Source of the DNA: Achromobacter animicus
GTDB taxonomy: Bacteria > Pseudomonadota > Gammaproteobacteria > Burkholderiales > Burkholderiaceae_B
DNA length: 64,000 bases
Assembly (NCBI RefSeq): GCF_902859585.1
Contig: NZ_CADIJM010000005.1
Coordinates: 124,001-188,000, forward strand
Direction of reading: 5' to 3'
Shown: one piece after another, positions 25,930 through 35,506 of the stretch
How positions within the stretch are numbered: the first letter of the stretch is position 1
Layout of the letters: the number at the start of each line of letters is the position of its first letter
Notes under the pieces: generated by a model
What the model was told of the DNA's origin: nothing
The model's database searches: none
The model's input: only the letters and a program-made list of their open reading frames with translations
Made by a program: the position numbers and the translations under genes

Positions 25930-27483
25930 ATGAATACCGTGCCGTTCGATTTTCCTGAGACCTTGCGGGCGCTCAGGCAGGGACCGCTGTCCCGCCTGTT
26001 CGGTTCGTGGCGATCGTTCTGGCGCGACGGCCGCGTGCCCGAGAGCGCGTCGGAGCCGCCGCCCACGCGCACCACCAGCCATTTCCGCTACACGGCGTGC
26101 TTCGCGTTCATCTTCCTGCTGGTCACGCTGGGTTCCATCGCCTGGGGCCAGAATCTGCTCGAGCACGTCATGGTGCGGCATGTGAAGGACATGGTCGCCG
26201 CCGAAATCCGCGCGCACCAGACGCTAAGCAGCCGCGACAGCGCGATGGACCTGGCGCGCGCGCTGCGCCAGCGCGAAGCCGCCGTGCCGCGCCGCGAGCG
26301 CGCTATCTCCGTTCAGGCAGCCGACGGCAGCCTGCTCTACGGCGCCGGCGAACTGCTGTCGCCGCTGATGTGCCGCGGCGGGCAGCAACCCTGCCGCGGC
26401 TGGCTGCGGGCATCGCTGACGACGGGCGAAGGCTCCAGCGAATGGCTGGGCCATGCGTCGCTGCTGCCCGACGGCGGCCGCTACGTCATCGCGTACGACA
26501 TCCTGCCGATGCTCAACCGCATCTATCCCGTGCCGCTGGTCGTTGGGCTGAGCGTCTTCACCGCGCTGCTGCTCAGCCTGGGCGCGGGCCTGCTGTTCAG
26601 CATCGGCGCCGCCAACCGCGTCACGCGCATCCGCCAGACCATGGCGCGGTTTGCACGCGGCGACCAGAACGCGCGCGTGTCGCTGCAAGGCAGCCAGGAC
26701 GAATTCGACGAACTGGGACACGACGTGAACCAGGCGCTCGAACGTATCGACTTCCTGATGGAAGAGGTGCGCAATGCCACCAATCACATCGCGCACGAGC
26801 TGCGCACGCCGCTCACGCGCCTGCAGCAGCGGCTGAGCAACGCCGCCGAGTCGATGCGCAACAACCCCGCGGCGGAAGCGGAGATGGCGTTGGCCGAAGA
26901 AGAGGTGCGGCGCATCCTGTACCTGTTCCGCACCGTCATGCGCATCAGCGAGGTCGAGACGGGACGCTGCCACCACGAACCCGCCGAACTGGACATCCAC
27001 GCCCTGCTGGCCGATCTGCACGACTACTACGACGTGCTGGCCGAGCAGCGCGGCCTGGTCCTGCAGACCCGCATCGAGGACGATCTGCCGCTGATGGGCG
27101 ACCGCGCGCTGCTGTTCCAGGCGCTGGTGAACCTGGCCGACAACGCCATCAAGTACGCGCCGTCCGGCACCGTGGTCACGCTGCTGGCGCAGCGGCGCGG
27201 CGCCTGGATCGAACTGGGCGCCGCCGACGAAGGCCCCGGCATCGACGCCGACCAGCGCGGCCAGGCCGTGCAGCGTTTCCGCCGGCTGACGCGCGACCGG
27301 ACGATCTCCGGACATGGCCTGGGCCTCGCGCTGGTGCACGCGGTAGCCGCGCTGCACGGGGGGTCACTGGTGCTTGCCGACAACGATCTGGATGCGCGCG
27401 ATCCGGACGCACGCGTCACCGCGCGCGGCCTGCTTGCCGTGCTGCGCCTGCCCTGTAAAAGCGCGGCCGGCAGGAGTTCCTGA
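25930..27483 (+). CDS. Membrane sensor histidine kinase
   Basis: A 517-residue sensor kinase. An N-terminal cytoplasmic tail is followed by helix ~52-74, a periplasmic sensor (~75-198), helix ~200-226, HAMP (~227-280), HisKA with phospho-acceptor His289 in NHIAHELRTPLTRL, and HATPase with N-box NLADNAIKYAP, DEGPGID and GHGLGLALVHAVA. All catalytic boxes are intact. Two cysteines in the periplasmic part (LMCRGGQQPC) might form a disulfide. It is coupled to the response-regulator gene and precedes flp by 123 bp. The signal is unknown. Confidence 0.94.
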   Translation: MNTVPFDFPETLRALRQGPLSRLFGSWRSFWRDGRVPESASEPPPTRTTSHFRYTACFAFIFLLVTLGSIAWGQNLLEHVMVRHVKDMVAAEIRAHQTLSSRDSAMDLARALRQREAAVPRRERAISVQAADGSLLYGAGELLSPLMCRGGQQPCRGWLRASLTTGEGSSEWLGHASLLPDGGRYVIAYDILPMLNRIYPVPLVVGLSVFTALLLSLGAGLLFSIGAANRVTRIRQTMARFARGDQNARVSLQGSQDEFDELGHDVNQALERIDFLMEEVRNATNHIAHELRTPLTRLQQRLSNAAESMRNNPAAEAEMALAEEEVRRILYLFRTVMRISEVETGRCHHEPAELDIHALLADLHDYYDVLAEQRGLVLQTRIEDDLPLMGDRALLFQALVNLADNAIKYAPSGTVVTLLAQRRGAWIELGAADEGPGIDADQRGQAVQRFRRLTRDRTISGHGLGLALVHAVAALHGGSLVLADNDLDARDPDARVTARGLLAVLRLPCKSAAGRSS

Positions 27484-27490
27484 ACGAGTC

Positions 27491-27533
27491 TTAATGATTC
27501 GCAGGTTGATCGCTAGCTGCAAATGAATCCTAA
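27491..27533. promoter_or_regulatory. Imperfect inverted repeat upstream of flp, candidate regulator site
   Basis: TTAATGATTCGCAG and, inverted, CTGCAAATGAATCCTAA flank a 12-bp centre just after the kinase gene and before flp. The AT-rich dyad is a reasonable binding site for the adjacent response regulator. No clear -10/-35 was identified. Confidence 0.35.
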
Positions 27534-27606
27534 TATCGTCTGCGCAATGACGGCTGTCAAAGCCTTTGTTTTTTTCCTTCACGACGATTCTTTTTTGGAC
27601 TTTTCC

Positions 27607-27810
27607 GTGACCTCCCGCATCCAACAATTCCTTCGTGACGAAAGCGGCGTGACCGCAATTGAATACGGCATCCTCGCCGCTGCCATGGCCGCCGCCGTGG
27701 GCGTGATCTTCGGCTCCGACGGCGCGTTCATCAGCGCGCTGCGCGACAAGTTCGGCGCCATCGCCAGCGACATCACCGAAGCCGGCACCGACGCCCGCTC
27801 GGGCGGCTGA
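27607..27810 (+). CDS. flp: Flp/Fap-type Tad pilin
   Basis: A 67-residue pilin if read from the GTG at 27607 (MTSRIQQFLRDESG). The prepilin cleavage site is Gly followed by VTAIEY, with Glu at +5 and Tyr at +6 as in Flp pilins, then a hydrophobic helix (ILAAAMAAAVGVIF) and a short variable tail. In-frame ATGs at 27523 and 27547 would give unusually long leaders, so the GTG is preferred. It is the major structural subunit of the Tad pilus, processed by the peptidase encoded 14 bp downstream. Confidence 0.9.
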   Translation: MTSRIQQFLRDESGVTAIEYGILAAAMAAAVGVIFGSDGAFISALRDKFGAIASDITEAGTDARSGG

Positions 27811-27824
27811 TCGCCGGACGTTTC

Positions 27825-28355
27825 GTGGCTTACTCCCTGCCCAGCATCATCCTCCTGCCCGCTCTGGCGTGGGTGGTGGTGTCCGACCTGCTCTATCGCC
27901 GCATCAGCAACCGCCTGGTGCTGGCGTTGCTGCTGGCATGGGTCGCGTATGCCGGATGGACGCTGGCGCAGGGCAACCCCGCGCTGCGCGCGTCGCTGAC
28001 GACCGGCGTCCTGGCCGGCGCGGGCGTGCTGGTGGCGGGGTATTGCCTCTTTGCCATGCGCTGGATGGGCGCCGGTGACGCCAAGCTGATGGCCGTACTG
28101 TGCCTGTGGCTGGGCGAGCACACCTTCGTCTTCCTCATCGTGACGGCGCTGGCCGGCGGCGCGATGGCCCTGGCGCTGCCGCTGCTGCGCGCGCTGGAGC
28201 GTGCGCTGGCGCTGTTCCTGATGCGGATCAACGTCTGGCTGTCCGGCCTTGTCATTCCCACGCCGCACGCCCTGCGCGACGAGCCCATGCAAGGCATTCC
28301 CTACGGGCTTGCGATTGCCTGCGGCGCGGTCTTCGTGCTCTGGAGCGCCAGCTAG
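27825..28355 (+). CDS. tadV: TadV/CpaA prepilin peptidase
   Basis: A 176-residue polytopic membrane aspartic protease, GTG start. The two family aspartates are in VVSDLLYRRISN and RWMGAGDAKLM (the GxGD motif). About six hydrophobic segments are visible. TadV cleaves and thereby matures the Flp prepilin and the TadE/TadF pseudopilins. It lies immediately after flp, as in most tad loci. Confidence 0.93.
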   Translation: MAYSLPSIILLPALAWVVVSDLLYRRISNRLVLALLLAWVAYAGWTLAQGNPALRASLTTGVLAGAGVLVAGYCLFAMRWMGAGDAKLMAVLCLWLGEHTFVFLIVTALAGGAMALALPLLRALERALALFLMRINVWLSGLVIPTPHALRDEPMQGIPYGLAIACGAVFVLWSAS

Positions 28356-28450
28356 CTTTCATCCAGGCACGACCATGCGCCGACGGCGCGCCATCAGGGG
28401 TCATTGCGCACCTCTGATGCAATTGAAAAGACAAATCACTCCTATTTGCT

Positions 28451-29422
28451 ATGAAGACCCGATCATTGATCCTGCTTGCCTCGGCGATCGCGCTGGCCGC
28501 GGGAGCGGCCCTGGTGGGCCGCGCGCTCATGCGGCCGCCGCCTCCCGTGACCATCGTCAAGCAGGTCGAGGCGCCCCGCGCGCCGGTGCGCATGGTGCTG
28601 TCGGCGGCCGGACCGCTCGCGCCCGGCGACTTCGTCGCGGGCCGCACGCTGGCGTGGCGCGAACTGCCGGCCGGCGAGATCCGGGCTGAACACTACACCG
28701 CCGACACCGACGAAGAACGCCGCAAGGTCGAGCGCGCCGTCGCCGGCTCCACCCCGCGCCGCGCCCTGCAGGACGGCCAGCCGCTGACGCGCGACGGGCA
28801 GGTGTTCAGCGGCGATCATGGCTTTGTCGCCTCGGTGCTCAAGCCCGACATGCGGGCCGTGTCGATCCCGGCCAGCGCCGTCACCAGCAACTCCGGCCTG
28901 GTGTCGGCGGGCGACCGGGTCGACGTGATCCTGCATCTGGAACGCGACACGAGCCAACCCCCCCTTCCCGGCCAGCCCGATACCTCGTTCACCACGCTGG
29001 CGTCGCAGACCATCGTGCGCAACGTGCGCGTGCTGGCGCTGAACGGCAACCCCGCCGGCATCGCGCCCGCCAGCAGTGCGCCCACCGACACGGCCGATAA
29101 GGACAAGAAAGCCGCGCCGCCTCGCAATTACTACGAAAGCCTGACGCTGGAAGTCACGCCCCACGACTCCGAGCGTCTTGCCCTCGCCCGCGAAGTGGGC
29201 CTGTTGCAGCTGGCGCTGCGCAGCGCGCAGGCCGATTCGGTTGAACAGCCGCATGACGCCATCAGCGCGGTGACGCGGATCAACGACGCGACGGACATCT
29301 TCAACAAGCCGCCGCGCCAGCCGGTCGTGGTGCAGATGTTCAAGGGCGAACAGCAGAAAGCGCAGACCTTCGACAAGGCGGCGCCGCAAGACGCATCCGC
29401 CCCGCAACCCGCCGCCCCGTAA
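28451..29422 (+). CDS. cpaB: Tad pilus assembly protein CpaB/RcpC
   Basis: A 323-residue periplasmic protein with an N-terminal membrane anchor (SLILLASAIALAAGAALVG). The SAF-type domain (~45-120, PLAPGDFVAGRTL) and the RcpC/CpaB core with AVSIPASAVTSNSGLVSAGD are recognisable. It stabilises the pilus channel with the secretin. The C-terminal ~30 residues are Ala/Pro/Gln-rich. A 95-bp gap separates it from tadV. Confidence 0.92.
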   Translation: MKTRSLILLASAIALAAGAALVGRALMRPPPPVTIVKQVEAPRAPVRMVLSAAGPLAPGDFVAGRTLAWRELPAGEIRAEHYTADTDEERRKVERAVAGSTPRRALQDGQPLTRDGQVFSGDHGFVASVLKPDMRAVSIPASAVTSNSGLVSAGDRVDVILHLERDTSQPPLPGQPDTSFTTLASQTIVRNVRVLALNGNPAGIAPASSAPTDTADKDKKAAPPRNYYESLTLEVTPHDSERLALAREVGLLQLALRSAQADSVEQPHDAISAVTRINDATDIFNKPPRQPVVVQMFKGEQQKAQTFDKAAPQDASAPQPAAP

Positions 29423-29491
29423 CCCATGCGCTCCCAACGCCTGCCCGCGGCGACGCCCGCGCATCCCATTGCCCTCAACTCCGTTCACGCC

Positions 29492-31009
29492 ATGATTCCC
29501 AAGCAGCCCCGCCGCGGCGCGGCCCTCCTGTTGCCCGGCCTGTGCCTGGCCGCGCCGCTGTGCCTGACCGGCGCCGGCGTCCTGGCGGCCCCCGCCGCCG
29601 CGCCCAGCGAGCGCCCCGCGGTCGACGTCAAGAACACCCCGACGGCGTTGCCCGCCAGTCTGAAGAAGATCGCGCCGACCGGCGAGATCACGCTGCATGT
29701 GCGCGAAGGCCAGTTGCTGAAACTGAAGTCCGACGCAGCCAAGGTGCTGGTCGCCGACCCGCGCGTGGCCAGCTTCCAGGTGCCGTCGCCCAACAACATC
29801 TTCGTCTTCGCCCAATCCGTCGGCACCACGACGCTGTACGCGCTGGATGCGCAGGACAACGTCATTGCCGCGATCCGCGTCGTGGCCGAACACGACCTGT
29901 CCACGCTGCGCACACAGATCCTGCGTTCGGTGCCGGGCGCGGACATCGAGCTGGAACCGTCGCTGAACAACCGCATCATCGTGCGCGGCAACGTGCGCAC
30001 GCCGATCGAGGCGCGCCAGATCGTGGATCAGGTGCAGGCCTATCTGGACGGCACGTCCGCCGGCGCCCAAGGCGGCGGCGGGGCGCGCGGCGCGGGCAGC
30101 ACGCGCGATGGCGTCATCAACCAGCTCAAGGTGGAGCTGTCGTCGCAGATCAACATCCAGGTGCGCGTCGTGGAAGTGTCGCGCACGCTGTCGCACGAGC
30201 TGGGCTTTGACTGGGCCGCCACGCTCAACTCCGGCAGCGGCGCGTGGGGCATCATGACCGGCAGCGCCGCCCGCGGCTTCGCGCCCGTTACGGACACCAT
30301 CAATCCGTCGCTGTTCGATTCGGTCACCGGCAAGAACTTCTCCAGCCTGATTCCCGGCCGCACGACCTCGACCTTCGCGGCCGGCGGCATGACCACGCGC
30401 GGCCGCTTCACCATGGGCGGCCTCATCTCGGCGCTGTCGGCCGAAGGCTTCGCGTCGGTGCTGGCCGAACCCAACCTGACCGCGATGTCCGGCGAAAGCG
30501 CCGCCTTTGCCGCGGGCGGCGAAGTGCCGATCGTCATCATCACCAACAACAACGTGCAGATCGACTTCAAGTCGTACGGCGTGATCCTGCGCATGACGCC
30601 GACGCTGCTGTCGGCCAATCGCATCAGCCTGCACATCGCGCCCGAAGTCAGCGAGCTGACGGAAGACGGCGCCGTGACGTTGCAAGGCATCTCGATCCCC
30701 GCGCTGAAAGTGCGCCGCGCCGACACCACCGTGGAACTGGCCAGCGGCCAGAGCTTTGCGCTGGCCGGCATGCTGCGCTCGACGCAGGCACAGACCGTCT
30801 CCGGCGTGCCGGGCCTGAGCAGCATCCCGCTGCTGGGCCGGCTGTTTGAACACGAGGTGTCCGCCAAGGACGAGACCGAGTTGGTCATCCTGGTCACCGC
30901 CAACGTGGTCGACCCCGTGGCGGCCGGCGAACTGCAGGTGCCCGGCCAGGGCCTGGCCGGCATCGACGACCTGCTGCCGCCGCAAGCCCCCATCGGCTAC
31001 CTGTACTGA
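29492..31009 (+). CDS. rcpA: Tad outer-membrane secretin RcpA/CpaC
   Basis: A 505-residue secretin. After a signal peptide (LTGAGVLAAPAAA), residues ~50-200 contain the N-terminal periplasmic domain and a BON-like part; a Gly/Ala-rich loop follows; the secretin domain (~230-480) ends in VPGLSSIPLLGRLF, the family's C-terminal signature. It multimerises into the pilus exit pore. An ATG 66 bp upstream is also in frame, but MIPKQPRRG gives a better signal peptide. Confidence 0.93.
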   Translation: MIPKQPRRGAALLLPGLCLAAPLCLTGAGVLAAPAAAPSERPAVDVKNTPTALPASLKKIAPTGEITLHVREGQLLKLKSDAAKVLVADPRVASFQVPSPNNIFVFAQSVGTTTLYALDAQDNVIAAIRVVAEHDLSTLRTQILRSVPGADIELEPSLNNRIIVRGNVRTPIEARQIVDQVQAYLDGTSAGAQGGGGARGAGSTRDGVINQLKVELSSQINIQVRVVEVSRTLSHELGFDWAATLNSGSGAWGIMTGSAARGFAPVTDTINPSLFDSVTGKNFSSLIPGRTTSTFAAGGMTTRGRFTMGGLISALSAEGFASVLAEPNLTAMSGESAAFAAGGEVPIVIITNNNVQIDFKSYGVILRMTPTLLSANRISLHIAPEVSELTEDGAVTLQGISIPALKVRRADTTVELASGQSFALAGMLRSTQAQTVSGVPGLSSIPLLGRLFEHEVSAKDETELVILVTANVVDPVAAGELQVPGQGLAGIDDLLPPQAPIGYLY

Positions 31010-31029
31010 ACGCGGACGAGAGACACGCC

Positions 31030-31731
31030 ATGCACCACGACAAGACCGCCTCCCCGACTGGCCGCGCGCTGCGCCGCCTGCTTCCCGCCGCGCCGCTGCT
31101 GGCGGCCCTGCTGCTCGCCGGCTGCGGCACGCAGTTGAACGACATGCGCGCAAAGCGCTTCGGCGCAGGCCAGGCCGCCAAGACGCCCACCGTGGCCCCG
31201 CGCGCCGTGGCGCTGGCGCTGCAGGCCGCGCCGGACGGCAACGGCCTGACGGCCGATTCGCTGAACGCCGCCAATGAACTGCTGACGCGCCAAGGCCGCA
31301 TCGACGCGCAGGTGCTGACGCTGACACCGTTCAACGCGCGCGGCGAAGCGCTGGCGCAACGCCTGGCACAGGCGCTGGCCCGCAGCGGCGCGCGCGCCCC
31401 GCGCGTCGAATCCATGCCCCGCGACACGCAACGCCTGGCCGAGGCGGCACAGGCGGGCTGGGACCTGGAGCTGCAATCCGAAGCGCTGACCGTGCAGGCC
31501 ACGCGCTGCACCGTCGCCAATCCCGACGACTGGACGATCCATCCGTACTACGGCGTCGGCACGCTGGGCTGCGCGAACCGCGCCAACCTGGCGCGCATGG
31601 TCAGCGACCCGCGCGACCTGTCCCGGCCGCGCGCGCTGGAAGGTGCAGACGGCAAGGCGGCCGCTGGCGCCGTCGACCGCTACCAGACCGGCGAAATCCG
31701 CGACCTGATCGACATCGACTTCGACAACTGA
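31030..31731 (+). CDS. cpaD: CpaD-family pilus lipoprotein
   Basis: A 233-residue lipoprotein (lipobox LLAGC). The C-terminal half contains CTVANPDDWTIHPYYGVGTL and GCANRANLARMVSDPRDLSR, diagnostic of CpaD. It is thought to assist secretin localisation at the outer membrane. It lies between the secretin and tadZ genes as in other loci. Confidence 0.92.
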   Translation: MHHDKTASPTGRALRRLLPAAPLLAALLLAGCGTQLNDMRAKRFGAGQAAKTPTVAPRAVALALQAAPDGNGLTADSLNAANELLTRQGRIDAQVLTLTPFNARGEALAQRLAQALARSGARAPRVESMPRDTQRLAEAAQAGWDLELQSEALTVQATRCTVANPDDWTIHPYYGVGTLGCANRANLARMVSDPRDLSRPRALEGADGKAAAGAVDRYQTGEIRDLIDIDFDN

Positions 31732-31736
31732 CGGCC

Positions 31737-33008
31737 ATGAGCAACACGACACCGACCCGCAACGGCGCGCCCACTCCTGGCCCCGCCGTCTTTGCCGCCC
31801 AGGCCGACCTGGCCGTCATCGGCGAGCAACTCGTCCGCCTGCAACGTCCCGCCTGCGCGCTGCAAGCGGGCGGCCCCGCCGCCGCGGCCGCCTGGTGCGC
31901 CGCGAATCCGCTGCCCGCCGTGCTGCTGGCCGACATCACCGGCGAGCCGCATCCGATCGCCGCGCTGCTGGAACTGGCGGCCCTGACCGGCCCCGCGTGC
32001 CGCATCGTTGCGCTGGGCGACAAGCAGGATGTGGACCTGTACCGCCAGCTGCTGCAGGCCGGTATCTTCGACTACCTCATCAAGCCGCCGCGCCTGGACG
32101 TCCTGGCCGACACGCTGGCACGCGCCGACGATGACGCGCCGCTGGGCCAGGGCGGCGCCGCGCGCGCCGGCCGTTCCGCGGCCATCGTGGGCGCAGCGGG
32201 CGGCCTGGGTGTCAGCACGCTGACCGCATCGCTGGGCCTGTGGCTGGCGCATTCGCGGCAGACCCCGACGGTGATGGTCGACTTCGACCGGCGCAAGGGC
32301 GACCTGCCGCTGCTGCTTGGCCTGGAAGCCGACGCGGGGCTTGCCAGCCTGCTGTCCGCGCCCGACATCGATCCGCGCCTATTGCAACGCACGCTGCTTG
32401 CCGCCGGCCAGGTGCCCGCGCCGCAGCAGGCGCAGCCTGCCGCACGTCTGCAACTGCTGGCGCAGCGTCCCGGTCCTGAAACGCCCTTCGACCCCGAGCG
32501 CGCGCTCGAAATCGGCGGCGCCCTGTGCCAGTGGTTCTCGCTGTCGCTGTGGGACCTGCCGTCGCACCGGCCCGGCGGCGCGGACGAGGTGCTGGCGCAT
32601 GCCGACATCCGGGTCGTGCTGACCGAGCTGACCGTGCAAGGCGCGCGCAACACGCATCGCCTGCTGGCCGAGCTGGGCGAGGGCAGCGCCAATCAGCGTC
32701 TGGTCCTGGTGGCCAGCGACGCGCGCCAGACGCAGGCCGCCGCACTGAGCGCGGCGCAGTTCGAGGAATTCGTCGGCCGGCGCATCGACCAGCATCTGCC
32801 CTACGCCGGCCAGGCGCTGGCCGCCAGCCTCCTGAAAGGCCCGCTGTCGCCGCAAGCCGCGCCCGCCTATGCCCAGGCCGTCGCGCAGCTTGGCGCGCGC
32901 ATTCTCGGTCTGCCATCGGCCGCGCCCGCCGCCGAGCAAGGCACGCTGCATCGGCTGCGTTCCTGGCTGAACCGCTCGGCCCCGGCCGGCCGCGCGGCAC
33001 GCGCCTGA
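31737..33008 (+). CDS. tadZ: TadZ/CpaE-like localisation ATPase homologue
   Basis: A 423-residue protein with an N-terminal receiver-like domain (~15-135, FDYLIKPPRLDVL) and a ParA/MinD-like domain (~147-400). The deviant Walker A is degenerate: residues 152-161, GAAGGLGVST, lack the usual Lys pair, as often in TadZ. It probably marks the pole or assembly site rather than acting as a strong ATPase. Tight spacing (5 bp) to cpaD. Confidence 0.9.
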   Translation: MSNTTPTRNGAPTPGPAVFAAQADLAVIGEQLVRLQRPACALQAGGPAAAAAWCAANPLPAVLLADITGEPHPIAALLELAALTGPACRIVALGDKQDVDLYRQLLQAGIFDYLIKPPRLDVLADTLARADDDAPLGQGGAARAGRSAAIVGAAGGLGVSTLTASLGLWLAHSRQTPTVMVDFDRRKGDLPLLLGLEADAGLASLLSAPDIDPRLLQRTLLAAGQVPAPQQAQPAARLQLLAQRPGPETPFDPERALEIGGALCQWFSLSLWDLPSHRPGGADEVLAHADIRVVLTELTVQGARNTHRLLAELGEGSANQRLVLVASDARQTQAAALSAAQFEEFVGRRIDQHLPYAGQALAASLLKGPLSPQAAPAYAQAVAQLGARILGLPSAAPAAEQGTLHRLRSWLNRSAPAGRAARA

Positions 33009-33036
33009 TTCCCGCAAGACTCGACAGACCGACATC

Positions 33037-34479
33037 ATGCTGCCCCGCCGAAAGCCCGCGCCTTCCTCCTTCCCTTCAGCGGCCGCCGCCGCGCCGGCCA
33101 TTGCCACGCCCGCCGCTGCCGCCCCGGCCGTCCCGTCGCCGGTCGTCGCGCAGCCTGCACCCATGCCCAGCGCGCCCGTTGCACCCGCCCCCCGGGCACC
33201 GCAGCCCGCCCCGCGCCCCGCCGCCGCCGCGCCCAACGCCGAAAGCACCGCGCAGCGCCGCGTGATCCGCAACGAGCTCTTCGAGCTGATCGACCCGCTC
33301 AAGGCGGCGGCCATGCCGCGCGACCGGCTTCAGGCGCAGATCGACGCGCTGATCCGCCGCATCTGCGACGAGCAGCGGCTGCAGCTGTCCGGCCAGGAAG
33401 AGGAACTGATCGCACGCCAGATGCTGGACGAGATGGTGGGCGTAGGCCCTATCGAACCGCTGCTCGCCGACGACACGGTCAACGACATCCTGGTGAACGG
33501 CGCCAACCAGATCTTCGTCGAACGCTTCGGCAAGCTGGAGCTGTCGTCCATCACCTTCATCGACGAAGAGCACGTCTTCAACACCGCGCAGCGCATCGCC
33601 GCCCGCGTCGGCCGCCGCATCGACGAAGCCAACCCGATGGTCGACGCCCGCCTGCCGGACGGCAGCCGCGTCAACGTCATCACGCATCCGCTGGCGCTGG
33701 ACGGCACCACGATCTCGATCCGCAAGTTCATGCGGCGCGACCTGTCGCTGGAATCGCTGGCGACGCGCGGCGCGATGTCGATGGACATGGCCGTGCTGCT
33801 GCGCCGCGCGATGGAAGCGCGGCTGAACATCGTCGTGTCGGGCGGCACCGGCGCCGGCAAGACGACGCTGCTCAATGCGCTGTCGCAGAACATCAGCCCG
33901 CTCGAGCGCATCATCACCATCGAGGACGCCGCCGAACTGCAGCTTCAGCAGGAACACGTCATCCGCCTGGAGACCCGCCCCGAAAGCGCCGAAGGCGGCG
34001 GGCGCGTCGACCAGCGCGACCTCATGAAGAACGCGCTGCGCATGCGCCCGGACCGCATCATCCTGGGCGAAGTGCGCGGCGGCGAGTGCTTCGACATGCT
34101 CCAAGCCATGAACACCGGCCACGACGGGTCGCTGTGCACCGTCCACGCCAACACGCCGCGCGATGCGCTGATGCGTCTGGAAAACATGGTGATGATGGCG
34201 AACATGCAATTGCCGCTGGCCGCCATCCGCCGCCAGATCGCCAGCGCCGTCGACCTTATCGTGCAGATCGAACGCATGCGCGATGGCGCCCGGCGCGTCG
34301 TATCCATCATGGAAATCTGCGGCATGGAAGAAGAAGTGATCCAGACGCAGGAGCTGCACGTCTTCCGCTCGCGCGCCGGCTCGACGGCAACGCAGGTGCT
34401 GGGCGAACACACCGGCAGCGGCCTGCGCCCGAACTTCTACACCGAGAAGTCGCATCTGTTCGACCAGGATCTCGCCTGA
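33037..34479 (+). CDS. tadA: Tad pilus motor ATPase TadA/CpaF
   Basis: A 480-residue secretion ATPase. After an Ala/Pro-rich N-terminal tail (~1-75), residues from ~80 form the conserved N-domain, and Walker A GGTGAGKTT starts at ~269, with the Walker B/His-box region ERIITIEDAAELQ and RIILGEVRGGE downstream and the HANTPRDAL motif. It powers extension and retraction of the Flp pilus. Confidence 0.96.
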   Translation: MLPRRKPAPSSFPSAAAAAPAIATPAAAAPAVPSPVVAQPAPMPSAPVAPAPRAPQPAPRPAAAAPNAESTAQRRVIRNELFELIDPLKAAAMPRDRLQAQIDALIRRICDEQRLQLSGQEEELIARQMLDEMVGVGPIEPLLADDTVNDILVNGANQIFVERFGKLELSSITFIDEEHVFNTAQRIAARVGRRIDEANPMVDARLPDGSRVNVITHPLALDGTTISIRKFMRRDLSLESLATRGAMSMDMAVLLRRAMEARLNIVVSGGTGAGKTTLLNALSQNISPLERIITIEDAAELQLQQEHVIRLETRPESAEGGGRVDQRDLMKNALRMRPDRIILGEVRGGECFDMLQAMNTGHDGSLCTVHANTPRDALMRLENMVMMANMQLPLAAIRRQIASAVDLIVQIERMRDGARRVVSIMEICGMEEEVIQTQELHVFRSRAGSTATQVLGEHTGSGLRPNFYTEKSHLFDQDLA

Positions 34480-34500
34480 CGGCGGCAAGGCAGCGCGGAC

Positions 34501-35484
34501 ATGCTCGATCTCTTCACCCTGCTCGTTTTCTTTCTGGTGTTCATCGGATTTTTCGCCGTGCGCGCCAACAGCCGGCGCCAGCGCCGCGAAGACGCCATGG
34601 CCGCCCGCCTGGCCGCGCTGCGCCTGCAGATGCAGCGCGAAAGCGGCCTGGCGGCCGCGGTACTGCAAGCGCCCGATTCCATCGCGCTGCCGGGGCAGGA
34701 CGACCTCTTGCCCAATTGGCCGTGGCTGGGCAAACGCCTGGCGCGTCTGCGCGACGGTATTCGCGCACTGGGCTGGCTGCCCAAGCTGCGCGAGCGCATC
34801 CTCATTTCGGCCGCCGTTGCATTGGTTGGCGCCCTGGCGCTCGTGCGCATGACCGGCACGCCCTTCGTGCTGGCGCTGCTGGCCGCGCCGCTGCTGTGGG
34901 TGGCGCTGTGCTCCATGCTTTATCAACAGGCCATGACCAAGCACCTGGCCGCGCTGGCGCGCAGCCTGCCCGAAGCGATCGACGGCATCACCCGCATCTG
35001 CCGCTCGGGCGTGCCGCTGCAAAGCGCGTTCGGCATCGCCGCCGATCACCTGCACGGCCCCCTGGCGCCCGAGCTGCGCGAGATCGAGAACTGGCTCAAG
35101 CTCGGCGTGCCGCTCAAGCAGGCCATGCAATCGTCGGCCGAGCGCGTGCCGCTGCCGGAGTACCGCTTCTTTGCCGTCATTCTCATCATCAGCCAGGAGT
35201 CGGGCGGCCGGCTCGGCGACACGCTGGAACGCCTGTCCGCCACGCTGCGCGCGCGCGCCGAACTGGGCATGAAGGTGCAGGCCAAGACGTCCGAGGCGCG
35301 CGCCTCGGCCAAGATCGTCGCCCTGTTGGTGCCGGGCGTGCTGCTCTACATGTACCTGAACTCCCCGGACGACTTCCGCTTCATGTTCAACGACGCGGCG
35401 GGCGTCAAGGTGATGATCTACGCCGCCGCCAGCGTTGGGCTGGGCCTGTTCATCACCCATCTGATGGTCAAGCGGATCCGCTGA
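34501..35484 (+). CDS. tadB: TadB inner-membrane platform protein
   Basis: A 327-residue T2SF-domain membrane protein with an N-terminal helix, a pair of central helices (~100-140) and a C-terminal pair. The cytoplasmic domain LPEAIDGITRICRSGVPL and ESGGRLGDTLERLS are typical. It forms the platform with TadC and contacts TadA. Confidence 0.94.
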   Translation: MLDLFTLLVFFLVFIGFFAVRANSRRQRREDAMAARLAALRLQMQRESGLAAAVLQAPDSIALPGQDDLLPNWPWLGKRLARLRDGIRALGWLPKLRERILISAAVALVGALALVRMTGTPFVLALLAAPLLWVALCSMLYQQAMTKHLAALARSLPEAIDGITRICRSGVPLQSAFGIAADHLHGPLAPELREIENWLKLGVPLKQAMQSSAERVPLPEYRFFAVILIISQESGGRLGDTLERLSATLRARAELGMKVQAKTSEARASAKIVALLVPGVLLYMYLNSPDDFRFMFNDAAGVKVMIYAAASVGLGLFITHLMVKRIR

Positions 35485-35506
35485 CCTTGCCCCGCGACTA
35501 GCTGCC

